Notes: generated by a model not told the origin, from the letters alone. A stretch of 64,000 nucleotides of DNA from Ichthyophthirius multifiliis (GCF_000220395.1 NW_004085911.1:149881-213880); one strand, 5' to 3'. Shown: positions 51,876-64,000, numbered from the stretch's first letter. Program-made: numbers and translations.

Positions 51876-52344
51876 CTAAAAGAAATAATTAAAAAAAAAA
51901 TAGAGGATATTTTAGTTTAAATTCTTAATATAATTTTTATATTAGGGATAATTAAAACATTTTCTTGCATTTTTATGTTCGCTTTTTAATATTAGTTAAT
52001 ATAGGATGTGATAATATGAAATTGTATTTTAATTAAGTTTAATTGATTTTTTATATTTTTGGAAAGAAATTATAAAATAAAGATTTTGAAAAATATATTC
52101 TATTATTTAATTTTTTTGTTTAAACCAAAAAAAAAAAAAAATTGTTTTATATATTTAAATGATTTTTTATTTTTTTAAAAAAAAAATATTATAAAATATT
52201 TAATTATTCTTATTTTATTTTTAAAAACCAAAAAAATATAAATTTATTTAAAAATTAAAACTTTATTTTTTTATTTGAAAAAAATAAAAATTATACTTAA
52301 AATTTTTTGATATATAAAACTTAAAAAGTAAAAATATAATAATA
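51876..52344. other. AT-rich spacer
   Basis: No ORF accepted. Contains the 3' flank of the DMAP1 gene (-). Long A runs. Confidence 0.45.
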
Positions 52345-54020
52345 TCATTATTTAATTTTTTTATTTAATTTGTCTTAATTATCTTATTAGTTAAAAGGAA
52401 CATTTCTTTTTTCTAATAATTTACTTGGGCTTTCTTATAATTATTTGTCTAGTAATGATAATTCTTCTAATATTTTTTTCTTTTTTTCTTCTAAATTTTT
52501 TTTTTCCTTAAAAAAAAAAAAAAAAATGTAAAATATATAAAAGTTTTTAAATACATTTAATTGTTTTTTATTACCATTTCTTTTTTTTATTTAGTCTTTT
52601 AGTAATTAAACATAATAAATATATTTTCTCTTAAATCTTCAAATAATTATTCATTAGCTTCTGTTGCAATAAAATCATTTGGTACACTTAATTCACTTAG
52701 TACTATATTTAACTATTATTTTTATATACTTTAGTTTAAAAATAAATACTTATTTTTTGTTTACTTTTTTATTCATTTTTTCAGGAATAGGAAGAGGTTC
52801 ATTTAACCATTTTCCTCTTAAATAACATATACTTTCCATAGGATTATTTATTTCTCTTTTTCCTTATTCTTAAATCTATTTATATAATTTTTTTGTTTAT
52901 TTTTATTTTAATTATTGTTATTTTTTTTGTTTAAAAAAAAAATACTGTTTAAACGATTTTAACACAATCTTCTTCAAATAAATCCTTTGTTTAAATAAAT
53001 TTATTTAAAATAAAAATAAAATATACATTATCTTCTCCTATTTATTCTTTTAGCATTTTTTATAATGTTTAATGTTCTCTTTCTTCTTTTCTAATAACTT
53101 ATTCGATTCTTCTTAAATTTTCAATAAGATTTTTTTCCTCTTCTGTTTTTTCTTTAGTCCTCATTAAATACTTTTCTAATTCGAATTTTCTTATTTTTTC
53201 ATATTCAGGATCATATTTATAATTATACAAAGGATGTGCCTATTAATTTCTTACTTCAAGCATTTTTCTTGTAACTTAATAAAATCGATATTTCAAATCT
53301 TCTATTGTTCTTTAATATTTTGGGTTATATCTATCATGAATTATTATGAATCTCAAATCAAAAGCATAACATAAATCCCACAAATATTTAGTCTCTTCAT
53401 ATGTCCACAATTAATCAATCTCCTATTTTAATTTTTAATATTTAAATTATAAATTTTTTATACTTTTAAAAATTAATTAAATTCATCTTCTGTAAATTTC
53501 ACTAATTCAATTTTTATATTAAATTTTTCACATGAAAATAATTTTTCTTTATCTGCTAATGTTACCCAATGATAAATTGAAGATAATTATTAATTTTTTT
53601 ATATTATTTAATTATACACCCATTTTTTTTATCTTGCATCTTTTTCTTCTGATTACTTTTTTTTTATTATATATATATATATATATATTTATGTATAAAA
53701 AAAAAGAAATTAAGAAAATTCATGATTTTGTCAAAATTACTTAATTGTAATTATTTGATGTGGAAGGTATTAAAGGAAATAATCCTCCTGTAATATTCCA
53801 TACTTCTTTATCAACATATTCTTTATTATTTTTTGTTTAAAAATATAAAATAAAAAAAAATTAATTAAATATTTATTTTTAATGTGAATTTAAATTTTGG
53901 TTTTATGTTTTTGTTTAAGTTATGTTTACCTACATTCTTTTTTTTATTATCGCTTTGTTTTTTTTTCTTTTTACCAGGATCTGTTATATATGGTAATAAT
54001 TTTTATAATCCTTCCGCCAT
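52345..54020 (-). CDS. DMAP1/SWC4-like chromatin protein
   Basis: ATG at 54020 (MAEGLQKLLPYITDPGKKKK) to TGA 52347-52345. Several introns, including 53821-53929. The core is the SANT-like domain of DMAP1/Swc4: FTEDEFNQFLK, EIDQLWTYEETKYLWDLCYA, then FDLRFIIIHDRYNPKYQRTI and EDLKYRFYQVTRKMLEVRNQ. A charged helix follows (TEEEKNLIENLRRIEQVIRK). This family is a shared subunit of the NuA4 acetyltransferase and SWR1/p400 remodelling complexes, which place H2A.Z and acetylate histone H4. Further downstream are GKWLNEPLPIPEKMNKK and a Gln/Asn tail. The domain match is strong; exon borders after 53,000 were not all traced. Confidence 0.87.
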
Positions 54021-54232
54021 TTTAATATATTTTATAAATTAAAAAATAATTATTTTTTTTATACACAAAAAATTAATTTTTTTAAAAAATAAAAATAAAA
54101 TTTACTAATATCTTAAAAAAAAAAAAAAAACTTAATAAAAATAAATATATTTATATTTTATTTTGTTTTAAACTAAAAAAAATTAAAAGCAATATTTAAT
54201 AATTAAATAATAAAAATAAACAAAATAAAAAA

Positions 54233-56187
54233 TCATTTATTATTATTTAATTAATCATCCTTAATCAACCCCCCTATCCATTTAATTCTTTTTCCATTAA
54301 CCCATTCTCCTTTACATTTAGTTGAATCAGGATTATAAAACCAACCAATTCCATGTTAGTTACCTTTAACCCATGGTCCTTCAAATCTCCTTTTATCAGG
54401 CCAAGTAAGAACTCCATAGCCTTCTTTTTTATCATCTTTAAAATCTCCTTAATAAAGCCTTCCATCAGCATATAATTACTCTCCTTTTCCTTATATTCTC
54501 CCCTCTTTCCAAATACCTGTTATAAGTGAACCGTCGCTTCCTTTAAGCTTTCCTTTTCCTTCTTTTAATCCTTTTATAAATTCACCTTCGAAAATTCCAT
54601 CATTTATCATATATTCAATACCTCTTCCATGAGGTTAGTCATCTTTCCATTCTCCATCATATGTACACCTTCCTTAATGATAAAAAATACCTTTTCCATG
54701 TTTTTTATTATCTTTAAATTCGCCTTAATACCTATACATACATATATTAAAAAATATAGAATAAAGTAATTATTTGTTTTAACATATTCCCATTTCTATA
54801 TACAATTCTTCCATTTCCTTCCATTTTAGATTTTTACCAAGTTCCTTCATAATAAGATCCATCTTTCCATATCATTTTTCCGAATCCCCATCTAAGTCCT
54901 TATCTCCATTAACCTTCATAAATGTCTTGTTTTGTATCTTCTAAAGGCCCCAAAGTTAAAAAGTCCATGCTATTCGGAAGATCTTTTTATTTTTTAAACG
55001 GCCCGTATTTCTTATTAATGAATTCCTCGTTTTTTAAATACTTAGCCCATAAAGGTAGACCATTATTAAGGCATCTCCAATTCATTTTTGGAGCATGTTC
55101 TTCTTTTAAAAGTGTAGAATGGAATTCTTTATTAATTTTAGAAGGTGAGTTTTATTAGTTAATAAACTAACTTTAATTATTGTTATTATTATCAGGCTTT
55201 TTACTTCCAAAAGTACTCATCATTGTATCTTTATCTTTTTGCTCTTTTAACATTTAAATAAAAGAAGGTCCTCCATGTTTTTCTTATACATTATCATAAT
55301 ATACTTTATCCATAACACCTTCTAGTTTACCCATAGATTATTATTCTAAATTAGAAATCAGAAGTTCATTTTGGTTAAAAATCTCGTTTATAACATCTTA
55401 TAATTCTTTTGATAGTTTTCCCCTTTATTCGCCTAAATTATTAATTGGATCTGTGAATTCATTTAGATTTCGTGTAATTTTATTAAAGTCATGACTTTTC
55501 TTTATCTAAATCACCCCATTTTTGGGAAAAAATAAATTCTACTTTTTCGTGGAAACTGCCCACATATTTTAATATTTCCATTTCTTCGAACATGTAATTT
55601 TCAGTTGCGCCGTCTAGTAATTTTAAAAGAGTCAAATATTGTGTTTTGAGGAATCTTTCGAATTATAACGATAGTTATTTTTATTTATTTTTTATTAGTT
55701 GCAATAATTAGTTTTATATTAAACTTTTTTTATCGAATTAGGTAAAATCTGCAAGTGAGTTTTATAGTTTTATACGAGCTTCTAATGTATTTTCTCTAAA
55801 AGATATTAGTTTATTTAATTATTTTTGATGTTATGAATGCAATTCGTTGCAATATCCGCAACATAATCTACGAGGAGCCTCACAATATGGGTTTTTGCAA
55901 ATAAAAAGAATTTTCTCGTTATTGTGATCTTCTAAATCACATACTAGATTGTTTGTTATTTCTAAACCTGTTAGATGTTGAAATTTTTGCCATTATTTTT
56001 TTTATATTATTTTTTCTGATTTAGTTAATTTGGAAGTTATTCCTAATTGATTTTCGTATTCTTGAATATCTTATTCATCGAGGTTTTAGTTGGAAAAATT
56101 TATGTCATTGTTTTGGTTTTCGTTGTTTATTACGTCTTCTTCGGGAAGATTGTCAGTTTCTTATTCAATGTTTGGTGATTTAGACAT
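54233..56187 (-). CDS. B-box-like and MORN-repeat protein
   Basis: ATG at 56187, introns 55500-55542 and 54732-54783, TGA 54235-54233; 619 residues. The N-terminus is acidic. A zinc-binding block at about residues 100-135 reads CDLEDHNNEKILFICKNPYC then APRRLCCGYCNELHSQHQ, the Cys/His spacing of a B-box. A coiled coil follows. The C-terminal third has about eight MORN repeats, e.g. YEGQWRQGLRWGFGKMIW, YDGEWKDDQPHGRGIEYM and YQGDFKDDKKEGYGVLTW. MORN repeats often bind membranes or cortical structures in protists. B-box plus MORN proteins are common in ciliates, but their functions are mostly unknown. Confidence 0.85.
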
Positions 56188-56298
56188 GTTTTATTTTTTA
56201 TTTATATATTTTTTGTTTAATTATTATTAAAAAATAATAAGTATTTATTTAATAATTTTTTAATTTTTTTTTTTTATTTTATTTAATTTTTTGTTTTT

Positions 56299-57157
56299 TC
56301 ATTAATAATTTATTTTTAATGATTTTTCAGATGGATTTATTCTTGAAATCGGCTTTATTACTTTTAGTGTTTTTTCTAGTTTTATTTAATTTATTCTATT
56401 TTCTTTTAATTTATCTTTGTCAACATTATTTATATCGAAATCAGAATCTTTTATACTTTTATTTTATTTTATATATATATTTTATATATTATTTTTATAT
56501 ATTCTATTTATTTCACATTAATAGTTTTCCGTCATTATTTATTCTTAAAGGACTTTCATTAATTTTCGATTAAACTCCATATAAATGTATCCACTTAAAA
56601 AATAAAAAAGGTAAAATAATATATAAAAAAAAAATACTTCATTATCAAACAAATCTTATAGATGAAATTTCTCGACGTCATTTATTACTAATACGTTTAT
56701 TTTTTCAGGCTTTTTATTTATATTTAAAAAATTAAAATATTTTTTGTTAATAATACAATTATAGATTTATTTAATTGATAAATGTTTTTAGATAAAGTAT
56801 CATAAATATCATTTTAATTAACAATAAGTTCAAACCTTTCACTTAAACCAGAATTGTTTTAATCTAATAACCTTACATAAATCTAAAACTAAAAATTATC
56901 TAACTATTAGTCTTAATCTAAAAACTCTATAGCTAATTCTGTTTTTTCAGTAATAAATTATTAATTAATTAAACCGTTTTTATAAATTTTTCTTAATTTA
57001 AATTAATGTTTTTCTCTAATTCTAAAAAATGGACTTTTTAATAAATTCTATTCTTTCAAAATTATTTATAAATGGTTTTTTAACTATAATATATTCCAAC
57101 TTAAAAAAAAATATATAAATTAAAATAAATATTATATATATAATAATATTTATATAT

Positions 57158-57189
<32 letters not shown>

Positions 57190-59883
57190 TTATTAAATTT
57201 ACTTTTTGTTAATAATTATAAATCCTATATCTAAAAAAGTAGCAAAATTATTATTTTCATACAAATTAGTTTATTCAGCTATATATATTTTATTTCGTAA
57301 TTAATCTTAATTACATGGAGTACCATATTACAAATAAATTTTCCTATTTAATAAATGATAGTCTTTAATATTATTATTTAAATTTTTTATTTCTTTTCCC
57401 ATTGGGCCTTCCAATCTCATAATGATATTATCAAAATCTAATTTATGTTTATTAGAAATTATACTTTTTATTTCTTTTTCTTATTTTCTATTATCTATTT
57501 TTATAAATTCAGAATACAAAGGTTATATAATTTCCCCTTCTTAAGGTAAACAATATTTAATTTCAATAATACTTTATATATCTTCAAAAATATTTAGCCA
57601 TTAGCTTTTTTATTCATTAAAATTTTCACAAAATAATATTTCTCCTTCTTAAATTTAAAAAATAGATATTTCATATAAAGGATAATCATTTAAAATTTAA
57701 AGTAATAACTAGTCTTTTTCTTATACATATTTCCTCAATATTTTAGTTTTATTTTTAAAAAGAATTTCTGTTTTTTCCAATAAAGAATTTATAATATCAT
57801 TTTCTTAAAATACTATTTCTTCAAAAAGCATGTCTTTTTCTTAATTTTCTTGTATTTTTTTCACATTAAATTCATTATAAAAACACAATTTTAATTTTTT
57901 TAATTAATTAACATTTAAAGTTTATTATTTTTCATTTAAAATTTAAGAATTTTCAGTTAAAATTAAGGAATTGGTATTATTTTTATCTATTTAAATTAAT
58001 TTTTATAATTTGAGTTTTTCTTATTGTTCTTTCTATAATAATTCATATATATATATAGGTATATTAAATTCTTGATTTTCTTAAATTTATTTAACTTTTT
58101 AATAAAAAAGCATATAACCATTATTTAGTGTTCCTCCAAATGCTTTTTTTAACATATCATTAATGTCCACAAAGCTAATTTAAGAGTCATTAAATTTATA
58201 CCAATTTCCATCTTTGAAGTTTTTAATAAAAACGTAATAATGTCCTCCATAAGCACCTCCACAATGCATACAAATAGAAAAAAGTTCATATACATATTCC
58301 CCTTCTTATAAATAAGAAAATTTTTTTTCATCACAAAATGCTTTATATTAATTTTATTAGGCTTTTATTTCATTTAAAAATTACTCTTTTTTATCATCTA
58401 TGCGCTCTATTTCTGTTTTTATCAATGGGGGTGGATTTGGGATTTATTATGAAGGATTTTATTCTATTTAAATTCTAGGATTTTATAATAATGGAGGAGG
58501 TTGAGGGATTTATTGAGTTATTTCTATATAGTATTTTTGACCTTATTTATCTTCTGGAGTAAATAGTTAGAATTACATTTCTTCTTCCTATTTTTTTTTT
58601 TAGGATTTTAAACGGGCATTTTTTATAAATTCTTTAGCAGATATTTTTTTTTCTTAAGGCTTTATTTCTATTTTTTATTCCGTTTTTTTTATGTTTTTAG
58701 ATATTTCTTATTGTTTTTAGTTTATTTCTTTTATTTATTCGTTTTCGTTTATAATTTTCTAGATTTTTTGTAAAGGAATATTATCATATCCTCTATTTTT
58801 TATTTTTTTTATTTATTTAAAAATGAATAAAAATACTTAATAAAAGTATTCATATTTAAAATAAAAGGAAATTCAAATAAATCATTTATTTTAACTCTTT
58901 TCATTGTTTAATAATCAAATCCAAATCTATTCAATTAAATTGTCAAAATAGAAGGTAGTTTTTAAATAAAAGTTCCTCTAATTGCATTTTACTTATTTAT
59001 TATTTTAATACATATATATATATTACTTATATATATATATATTCTTTTTTTATTACTTTTCCTTAACAAATTTCACAAAAATATTAATTTTATCCCGATA
59101 ATTATTCAGGTTTAAGAAAATTTAAAAAAGCGTTTTCTAAATTAAAATTTTATGTACCCTCAAAAATATTCTTTATAGTCATTTATATATCTAAGAAATA
59201 TTCCTACCTTTCATTTTAATTTTAACAATTTTCACATTTAACATAATTTATATATATTCCTTAATACATTTAATTGATAAATTTATTTTTGAATGTGTTT
59301 TCTATAGCATCAAATAAAACTCTTAAAAATTCCTAACTATCATGTTATTAAAAGGCTTCATTAGAATTCCAACCAAAACTTTTAACTAAATCTTATGTAC
59401 CAATTTTTAATTCTTTTTTTCTTGAAGTTATGCAAACAATTTCTAGAGTTATAAAGGAATAAATTACTCAATATTATTTATTTCATTTATATAAAGTCTA
59501 TTTTTTTTATATTAATTATAGTAAATTTTTTTTACTATTCATTAAATATGTTTGCTCTAAAATTTGGTGTCATAAATAATGTTTGCAAAATACTATTCAT
59601 ATAACATGTAGCGCCTATGATATATAAATATATTAATATATAAATATATAAATTATATATATATATATATTTATATTTGTATTTATATTTGTATTTTTAT
59701 TTTATATTTATATTTATAAATTATTATCATTTTTTTTTTACTACCTATATTTTATAGACCTAAAAATTAGTCTTATGCATTAAATATTTTTTTATTTAAA
59801 TCTTCCTTTTATACAAATAGATTTTATTATTATTCAATTTTTTTAATTTTTTTTAATACTGATATATGATGAAATTATTACAT
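56299..59883 (-). CDS. ubiquitin-specific protease, USP47/USP40-like
   Basis: ATG at 59883, TGA at 56301-56299, many introns. After a short leader comes the Cys box DQFLGLQNI, then [20 protein letters not shown] across an intron; the Cys in GATCYMNS is the nucleophile. Then [19 protein letters not shown] (QQD box). A CxxC pair (VKCENCQ, CEICQGK) supports the zinc ribbon. [20 protein letters not shown] follows. The His box is [19 protein letters not shown] followed by WYKFNDSQIS. A long C-terminal extension follows, as in USP47 or USP40. The enzyme removes ubiquitin from proteins. Catalytic Cys, His and Asn/Asp are all present. The subfamily is less certain than the family. Confidence 0.9.
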
Positions 59884-60141
59884 TTTAATATATATTGTTT
59901 ATTTAAGTTTATTTTTAAATTTTTTTATTAAATATTTAAGATTTTATTATATTTTTTTTTTCTTTTTATAAATATATAATTTTATAATTAATTATTTTAA
60001 GAATAAAATTAATGGAATTGATTAATAATATGTAAAATTTATATATTTATAAAATATAATTATTATAATAAATATATATATATATTTTTATAATTTATAA
60101 TATCTCTTTAGATTTATATTAATATTATTATAATTTTATAA
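59884..60141. other. short A/T spacer
   Basis: Tail-to-head spacing between the arrestin-like gene's stop and the protease gene's start, both on the minus strand. No motif seen. Confidence 0.45.
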
Positions 60142-61254
60142 TCAAAATTTTTATTATTATTATTATTATTTTTTATTTTATAAATTTTTATTTTATTATG
60201 CCTAATCAAAAAAGCTTATTTATTCATAATTTTATTTTAAAAAATTATCATTATTTTATATATTAATTATATTTTAGGATTCTAAAGGTACTATAAAGAT
60301 TTCTAATCTTCTCTTAATATTAATAAAATTGATTATATCTTTAGCATAATTAGCATTTATTTCAATAAAATAGTTAAAATTGAATTATTTTCCTATAAAA
60401 CTTCCCTAAACGTTTTCTGGTAATAATAATTTTATTTAAATATTGGATATACTATCTAATTATCCTTTTTCGAATTTTACATCCCCTTCACAAATTACAT
60501 TTTTTACAATTTAATTTTTCCAATCTTTCATATTTTATAAATACTTGCTTTTAAAAGGTCCTTAAAAAGTCGCTTCTTATATAAAAACATACTTTAAATG
60601 CAAAAGAGGCATCATAACATTTTCATTTTTTAAGTTAAGTTCAATATTAATTTCCTCTCCGGGCTAATAAGCTTATTTATGACTCTTTATTTACATATTA
60701 ACCTTCCCATAATCCCCAAATTCATTCTAAAGTAGGCAAAAGCTGTTGCTTTCTTAACTTTTGTTTTCCAAAACATCACAAAGTACATTTATATATGCAC
60801 ATCCTTCTATCTTCTAAACATTTTCAAGCATATTTTTTTATGGTTCTAATATTCCCTTTATTTAATATACCATACTGGCTGCAAATTTATGTATTTTTTA
60901 GGTTATTACAGTTGAAAATTAACTTTTTAATTTTTATGGAATTTTATATTTAAAATAATGTTTATATTCACCGGCATTTAAATATTTTTTTTAAGGTTAT
61001 AAATATATAGTTTCCCCAAACACTTCATTTTCAGTATAAAAGTTGTCTTTTTTTATTGATTCGATGCCACGAAATCTTATTGATAATTAATTAGAAGGGT
61101 ATTATTATTTTAAATACAATAGCATTAAACCGTTTATTTTTTCACCACGAGTTAATTTTGTTTTTTCTAAGTATATTTGAATTACTCCGTGTTAGTCTAT
61201 TTATTAGATTTAATTTATTTATGAACAGAGTGTATAGTTTGTACAATTTCCCAT
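60142..61254 (-). CDS. arrestin-domain protein with N-terminal acylation site
   Basis: One exon, ATG at 61254 to TGA 60144-60142, 370 residues. The N-terminus MGNCTNYTLC carries Gly2 for myristoylation and Cys4 for palmitoylation. The arrestin N-domain shows GVIQIYLEKTKLTRGEKING, then LSIRFRGIESIK, and a basic, extended AGEYKHYFKYKIPQKL. FAASMVYQIKGILEPQ completes the first sandwich. The C-domain shows YQPGEEINIELNLKNENV and later strands. A poly-Gln tail encoded by TAA repeats closes the protein. Alpha-arrestin-type proteins act as cargo adaptors in endocytosis. A lipid-anchored arrestin is an uncommon arrangement. Identification rests on fold pattern, so sequence search should confirm it. 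Confidence 0.78.
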
Positions 61255-61419
61255 ATTTTTTGGTTAGATTTTTTTTTTTTTGGGGGCTTTTATTTAATAT
61301 TTTATTAATAAAATTTTTTAGTTTTTTATTAATTATAAATATAAATTTTTGTTTTAGCAAAAATTAAGTAACAAAAAATTACTTTAATTTTTGTAATAAT
61401 TAATTATTAAAAAAAAAAA

Positions 61420-62772
61420 ATGAAAGTAATTAATATTAGTAGTAAGAATAAAAAAAAATAAGAAAGTAAAAAATATTTTCTTATATATTTCTATTCATTA
61501 AAAAAAAAAAAAAAAAAAATAGTCTGTAAATTTTGTAATAAAAAAATTGGTATTGAATAGTTTTCTGAGTGTATTAAATGTAATTAGAAGGTAATTTAGT
61601 TTTATTCATGATTTAAATATAACTATAAAAAAAAGATATGCATAATATGTTTTAAATTAAAATAAGATATTAATGATTTTTATAACTTTGTTTGTTAAAC
61701 TTGCTTATATTTTTATTAAAATTAAAAGTATTTATATTAAAAAAAAAAAAAAAATTGTTAACTATAAAAAAGGCAAGTAAGAAAAAATTAAATAATAATA
61801 TAAAAATTTAATTAATAACAAACTATAAATAATGCTCAATAAAACAATTCAATTAAACTTATATCTGATAACTTATCTTAATATTCAATAAATTAATTAA
61901 AATAAATAAGAGTTATTCGAAAAAATATTCTTTATATTATAGGTCTACCATAAAATATATCAAATTTTAGAGTAAAAAAAAATAAAAAAAAAATATTAAA
62001 AAAATAAATATAAAAAGACTTTAATAAAAAATGAATATTTAGGTCAATATGGATAAATATAAAGAATAATCATAAGTTAAGAACCTTATAATTTTTAATC
62101 CGGAAATATTAATAATTAAAATTACTCTGCTTATGTAACTTTTAAAGAGGAGTAAGATGCTTTAGTAGCTTTAATTGTATTATTTTATTTTTAATAAACA
62201 AAAAAATATTTTATAAAAAAAAAAAAAAACAGGGTTTATAAGAATTTTAATTAAATGAAAATATAATAAGATGTGCATATGGAACAAATAAATTTTGTAG
62301 TTATTTTTTGAATTAATAAAAATGTCCGAATTATGAATATTGTTACTATTTACATTATTTTAATAAGAAATATTAATATTTCTATAAAAAGTAGATTTTA
62401 AATAATTTTGTTATTTTTTAATAATAATAAAAGCTAGCTGGAATTGATATAAAATAATATATTCCGTATTTAATCAAATTAAAGAATAATTAATTTTTAG
62501 AGAATTCTATATTTCCTAATACTAAATAAATAATAGAAAAACTTATTTAAAATAAAGTTATTGATGATATTAAAATTCTCTAAAAGAAAGAAATTATTAC
62601 TTATAAAAAAAATATAATTGATTAACCTTTAGTTAATTAATGGAAATCAGATTTAATTCTATCTACTTAAATTTAAGAGAAAGAAATTTCATTTAATTAT
62701 AAGAATATTAAATGCAATAAAAATATATAATATTTATTAAAAAATATATATAAATATATTTTATATAGATGA
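61420..62772 (+). CDS. CNOT4: CNOT4-type RING/RRM E3 ubiquitin ligase
   Basis: ATG 61420; introns 61466-61522, 61591-61635, 61728-61772, 61972-62017 and 62177-62232 keep one frame. The C4C4 RING reads CKFCNKKIGIEQFSECIKCN, ICIICFKLKQDINDFYNFVC and QTC. Then a linker with RVIRKNILYIIGLPQNISNF, the first strand and helix of the Not4 RRM. YLGQYGQIQRIIIS and SAYVTFKEEQDALVALI continue it. A C3H finger follows: NKFCSYFLNQQKCPNYEYCY, ending YLH. This order is unique to Not4/CNOT4, the ligase of the CCR4-NOT complex that acts in mRNA decay and ribosome quality control. The frame stops at TGA 62770-62772. Similar coding-looking sequence continues to about 63,170, so the true C-terminus may be longer. 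Confidence 0.88.
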
Positions 62773-63318
62773 AAATAATAATATTTAGAACAATAATAAT
62801 TTATTAAAAGATATTTAAAATTTAACTGATAATAAATTAATTAGAAAATAAGACATTTTTCAAAAAGAAAAGAAAATTGATATTGATTAATTAATAATGA
62901 AATAAGTTATTTTTGGATTACATAAAAAATAAAGATCTATTTTTTAATTTGCTTAAAAAGAATAAAATTAATAGTAAAATGATAGTTATTTAATAAATAT
63001 TATTTTTTCTTTATAAAAAGGTAATAAAAAAATATATTTATATATATATATTTTTAATAATATTATAATAAAAATACAGAAAAATGATAGTTTTTTTAGA
63101 TTTTTCTTTTTAATATTTTTAAATTTTTTATTAAATTAATTTATTTTTAATTGGAAATAACAAAAAAATATATATTAAGCCCATTTTTTTTAATTTTAAA
63201 ATGTTTAAAAATGTTAATAAATTTATAAGATTTACTTAATTAAAAACTTTATTAATATTATATTTTATAATTTAATGAATTATTTAAATCAAAAATGCTT
63301 TATATTAATTTATATTGC
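62773..63318. other. possible 3' extension of CNOT4, then A/T spacer
   Basis: A reading frame at about 62,770-63,000 (EKKIDIDQLIMKQVIFGLHK) may be a further CNOT4 exon, but no donor site could be placed before the TGA. The remainder is A/T only. Confidence 0.35.
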
Positions 63319-63969
63319 TCAATTAATATTTGAATTTAAACATTTTTCATTTATAGCATATAAATAAGAATTAAATTTTTTACTATTTCTAATATTTAAT
63401 TAATATTAAGATTCTTTAATTAACTAATAAATATTTTATAATAATTCGATATAATTTTTTTTTATATTTTTAATAATATAAATCATTAATTAATAATTAT
63501 ATTTATTATATACATTCTAAATTATTATTTATTTTTTCTTCTTATATTTTTATTCAAATTTTCTCAAATATATATATATAAATTTTGCATTTTTAAGGAA
63601 TTTTTTTTTACAATTTTTTTATAAATTATATACTATATAACTATCCTTTTGATTTTTAATTTAATTTACAATTATATTATTAAACTCTCTTATTTATTTA
63701 TAATAATTTATATTAACTATATATTTTATAATTAATTTTTTGTTTATTTTATTATTATTAAAATCTAATATAGATAAAAAAAATTATTCATCTTTTATAA
63801 ATGTCAAATATGTATTTTGACTATTTTTTATTTAATGTAAAGCCAAATCCTAATAACTAAAACTACTAGTTCTTTTCTTTTTATTAGATTTAGATTACAA
63901 TCTCTAATTATTAAATATTTTAGTTATTTCTTTATTTTATTATTATTGTTTATTTTATAATTTATACAT
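63319..63969 (-). CDS. weak ORF, possible small protein
   Basis: ATG at 63969 to TGA 63321-63319, 216 codons without intron. The first part looks protein-like (KRTSSFSYQDLALHQIKNSQ, TYLTFIKDEQFFLSILDFNN). The rest is Lys/Asn/Tyr/Ile-rich, as any A/T sequence would be. TGA is rare in such DNA, so an open frame of this size can occur by chance. The Arg/Ser and Asp/Leu-rich start is the only argument for a gene. Confidence 0.3.
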
Positions 63970-64000
63970 TGATTTTATATAATATTTTTTTTTTTTTATT

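Noticed and set aside
61158..61367. Overlapping short ORFs on both strands near 61.2 kb
   Set aside because: Both are shadows at the 5' part of the arrestin-like gene and its upstream spacer.
1..64000. tRNA, rRNA, transposase, CRISPR
   Set aside because: No T-loop-like GTTCGA core with flanking stems, no rRNA-like GC islands, no transposase motifs and no regular repeat-spacer arrays were seen by eye.

Overview
The window looks like macronuclear DNA of an oligohymenophorean ciliate. Base composition is extremely AT-rich (by eye well over 80%). Long reading frames appear only if TAA and TAG are read as glutamine and TGA is the sole stop. Introns are short GT...AG elements, mostly about 40-110 nt and nearly pure A/T. 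Homologues are ciliary and protist-like. The very low GC fits Ichthyophthirius multifiliis better than Tetrahymena, but that is inference. All calls below use the code TAA/TAG = Gln, TGA = stop.

Layout. 0.7-5.4 kb: large coiled-coil protein resembling CCDC180 (+). 6.2-9.3 kb: exocyst subunit Sec15 (-). 9.8-10.7 kb: C2H2 zinc-finger protein (-). 11.0-12.5 kb: membrane-anchored histidine acid phosphatase (+). 13-15.1 kb: two small unrecognised genes. 16.8-20.3 kb: ankyrin / coiled-coil / EF-hand / C2-like protein (+). 20.5-23.9 kb: large glycine-rich membrane protein of a family shared with plants (+). 24.1-25.0 kb: axonemal CFAP20 (+). 25.3-25.9 kb: decayed kinase-like relic. 27.9-30.2 kb: tubulin-tyrosine-ligase-like protein with an N-terminal membrane anchor (+). 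30.5-33.0 kb: protein with a conserved protist-type N-terminal block (-), divergent from mevalonate kinase at 33.7-34.8 kb (+). 35.5-38.2 kb: cGMP-dependent protein kinase (-), divergent from a Fab1/PIKfyve lipid kinase at 39.0-44.1 kb (+). 44.8-45.3 kb: unknown ORF. 45.5-49.0 kb: long coiled-coil protein (-). 49.1-49.9 kb: small multi-pass membrane protein (-). 50.7-51.9 kb: decayed steroid-reductase-like and PP2C-like sequences. 52.3-54.0 kb: DMAP1/SWC4 (-). 54.2-56.2 kb: B-box/MORN protein (-). 56.3-59.9 kb: ubiquitin-specific protease (-). 60.1-61.3 kb: arrestin-like protein (-). 61.4-62.8 kb: CNOT4 ubiquitin ligase (+). 63.3-64.0 kb: weak ORF (-).

Biology. Several genes serve cilia (CFAP20, CCDC180-like, TTLL). 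Others serve membrane traffic and signalling (Sec15, Fab1, PKG, arrestin, the EF-hand/C2-like protein). A third group handles transcription and protein turnover (DMAP1, CNOT4, USP). This is a typical eukaryotic mixture, not an operon or island. No tRNA, rRNA, CRISPR array, transposase or telomere repeat was recognised.

Data quality. At least six genes carry a single-base frame break that is cured by adding one base to an A or T homopolymer. This points to systematic homopolymer under-calling rather than mutation. The three relics at 25 and 51 kb differ: they have also lost catalytic residues.
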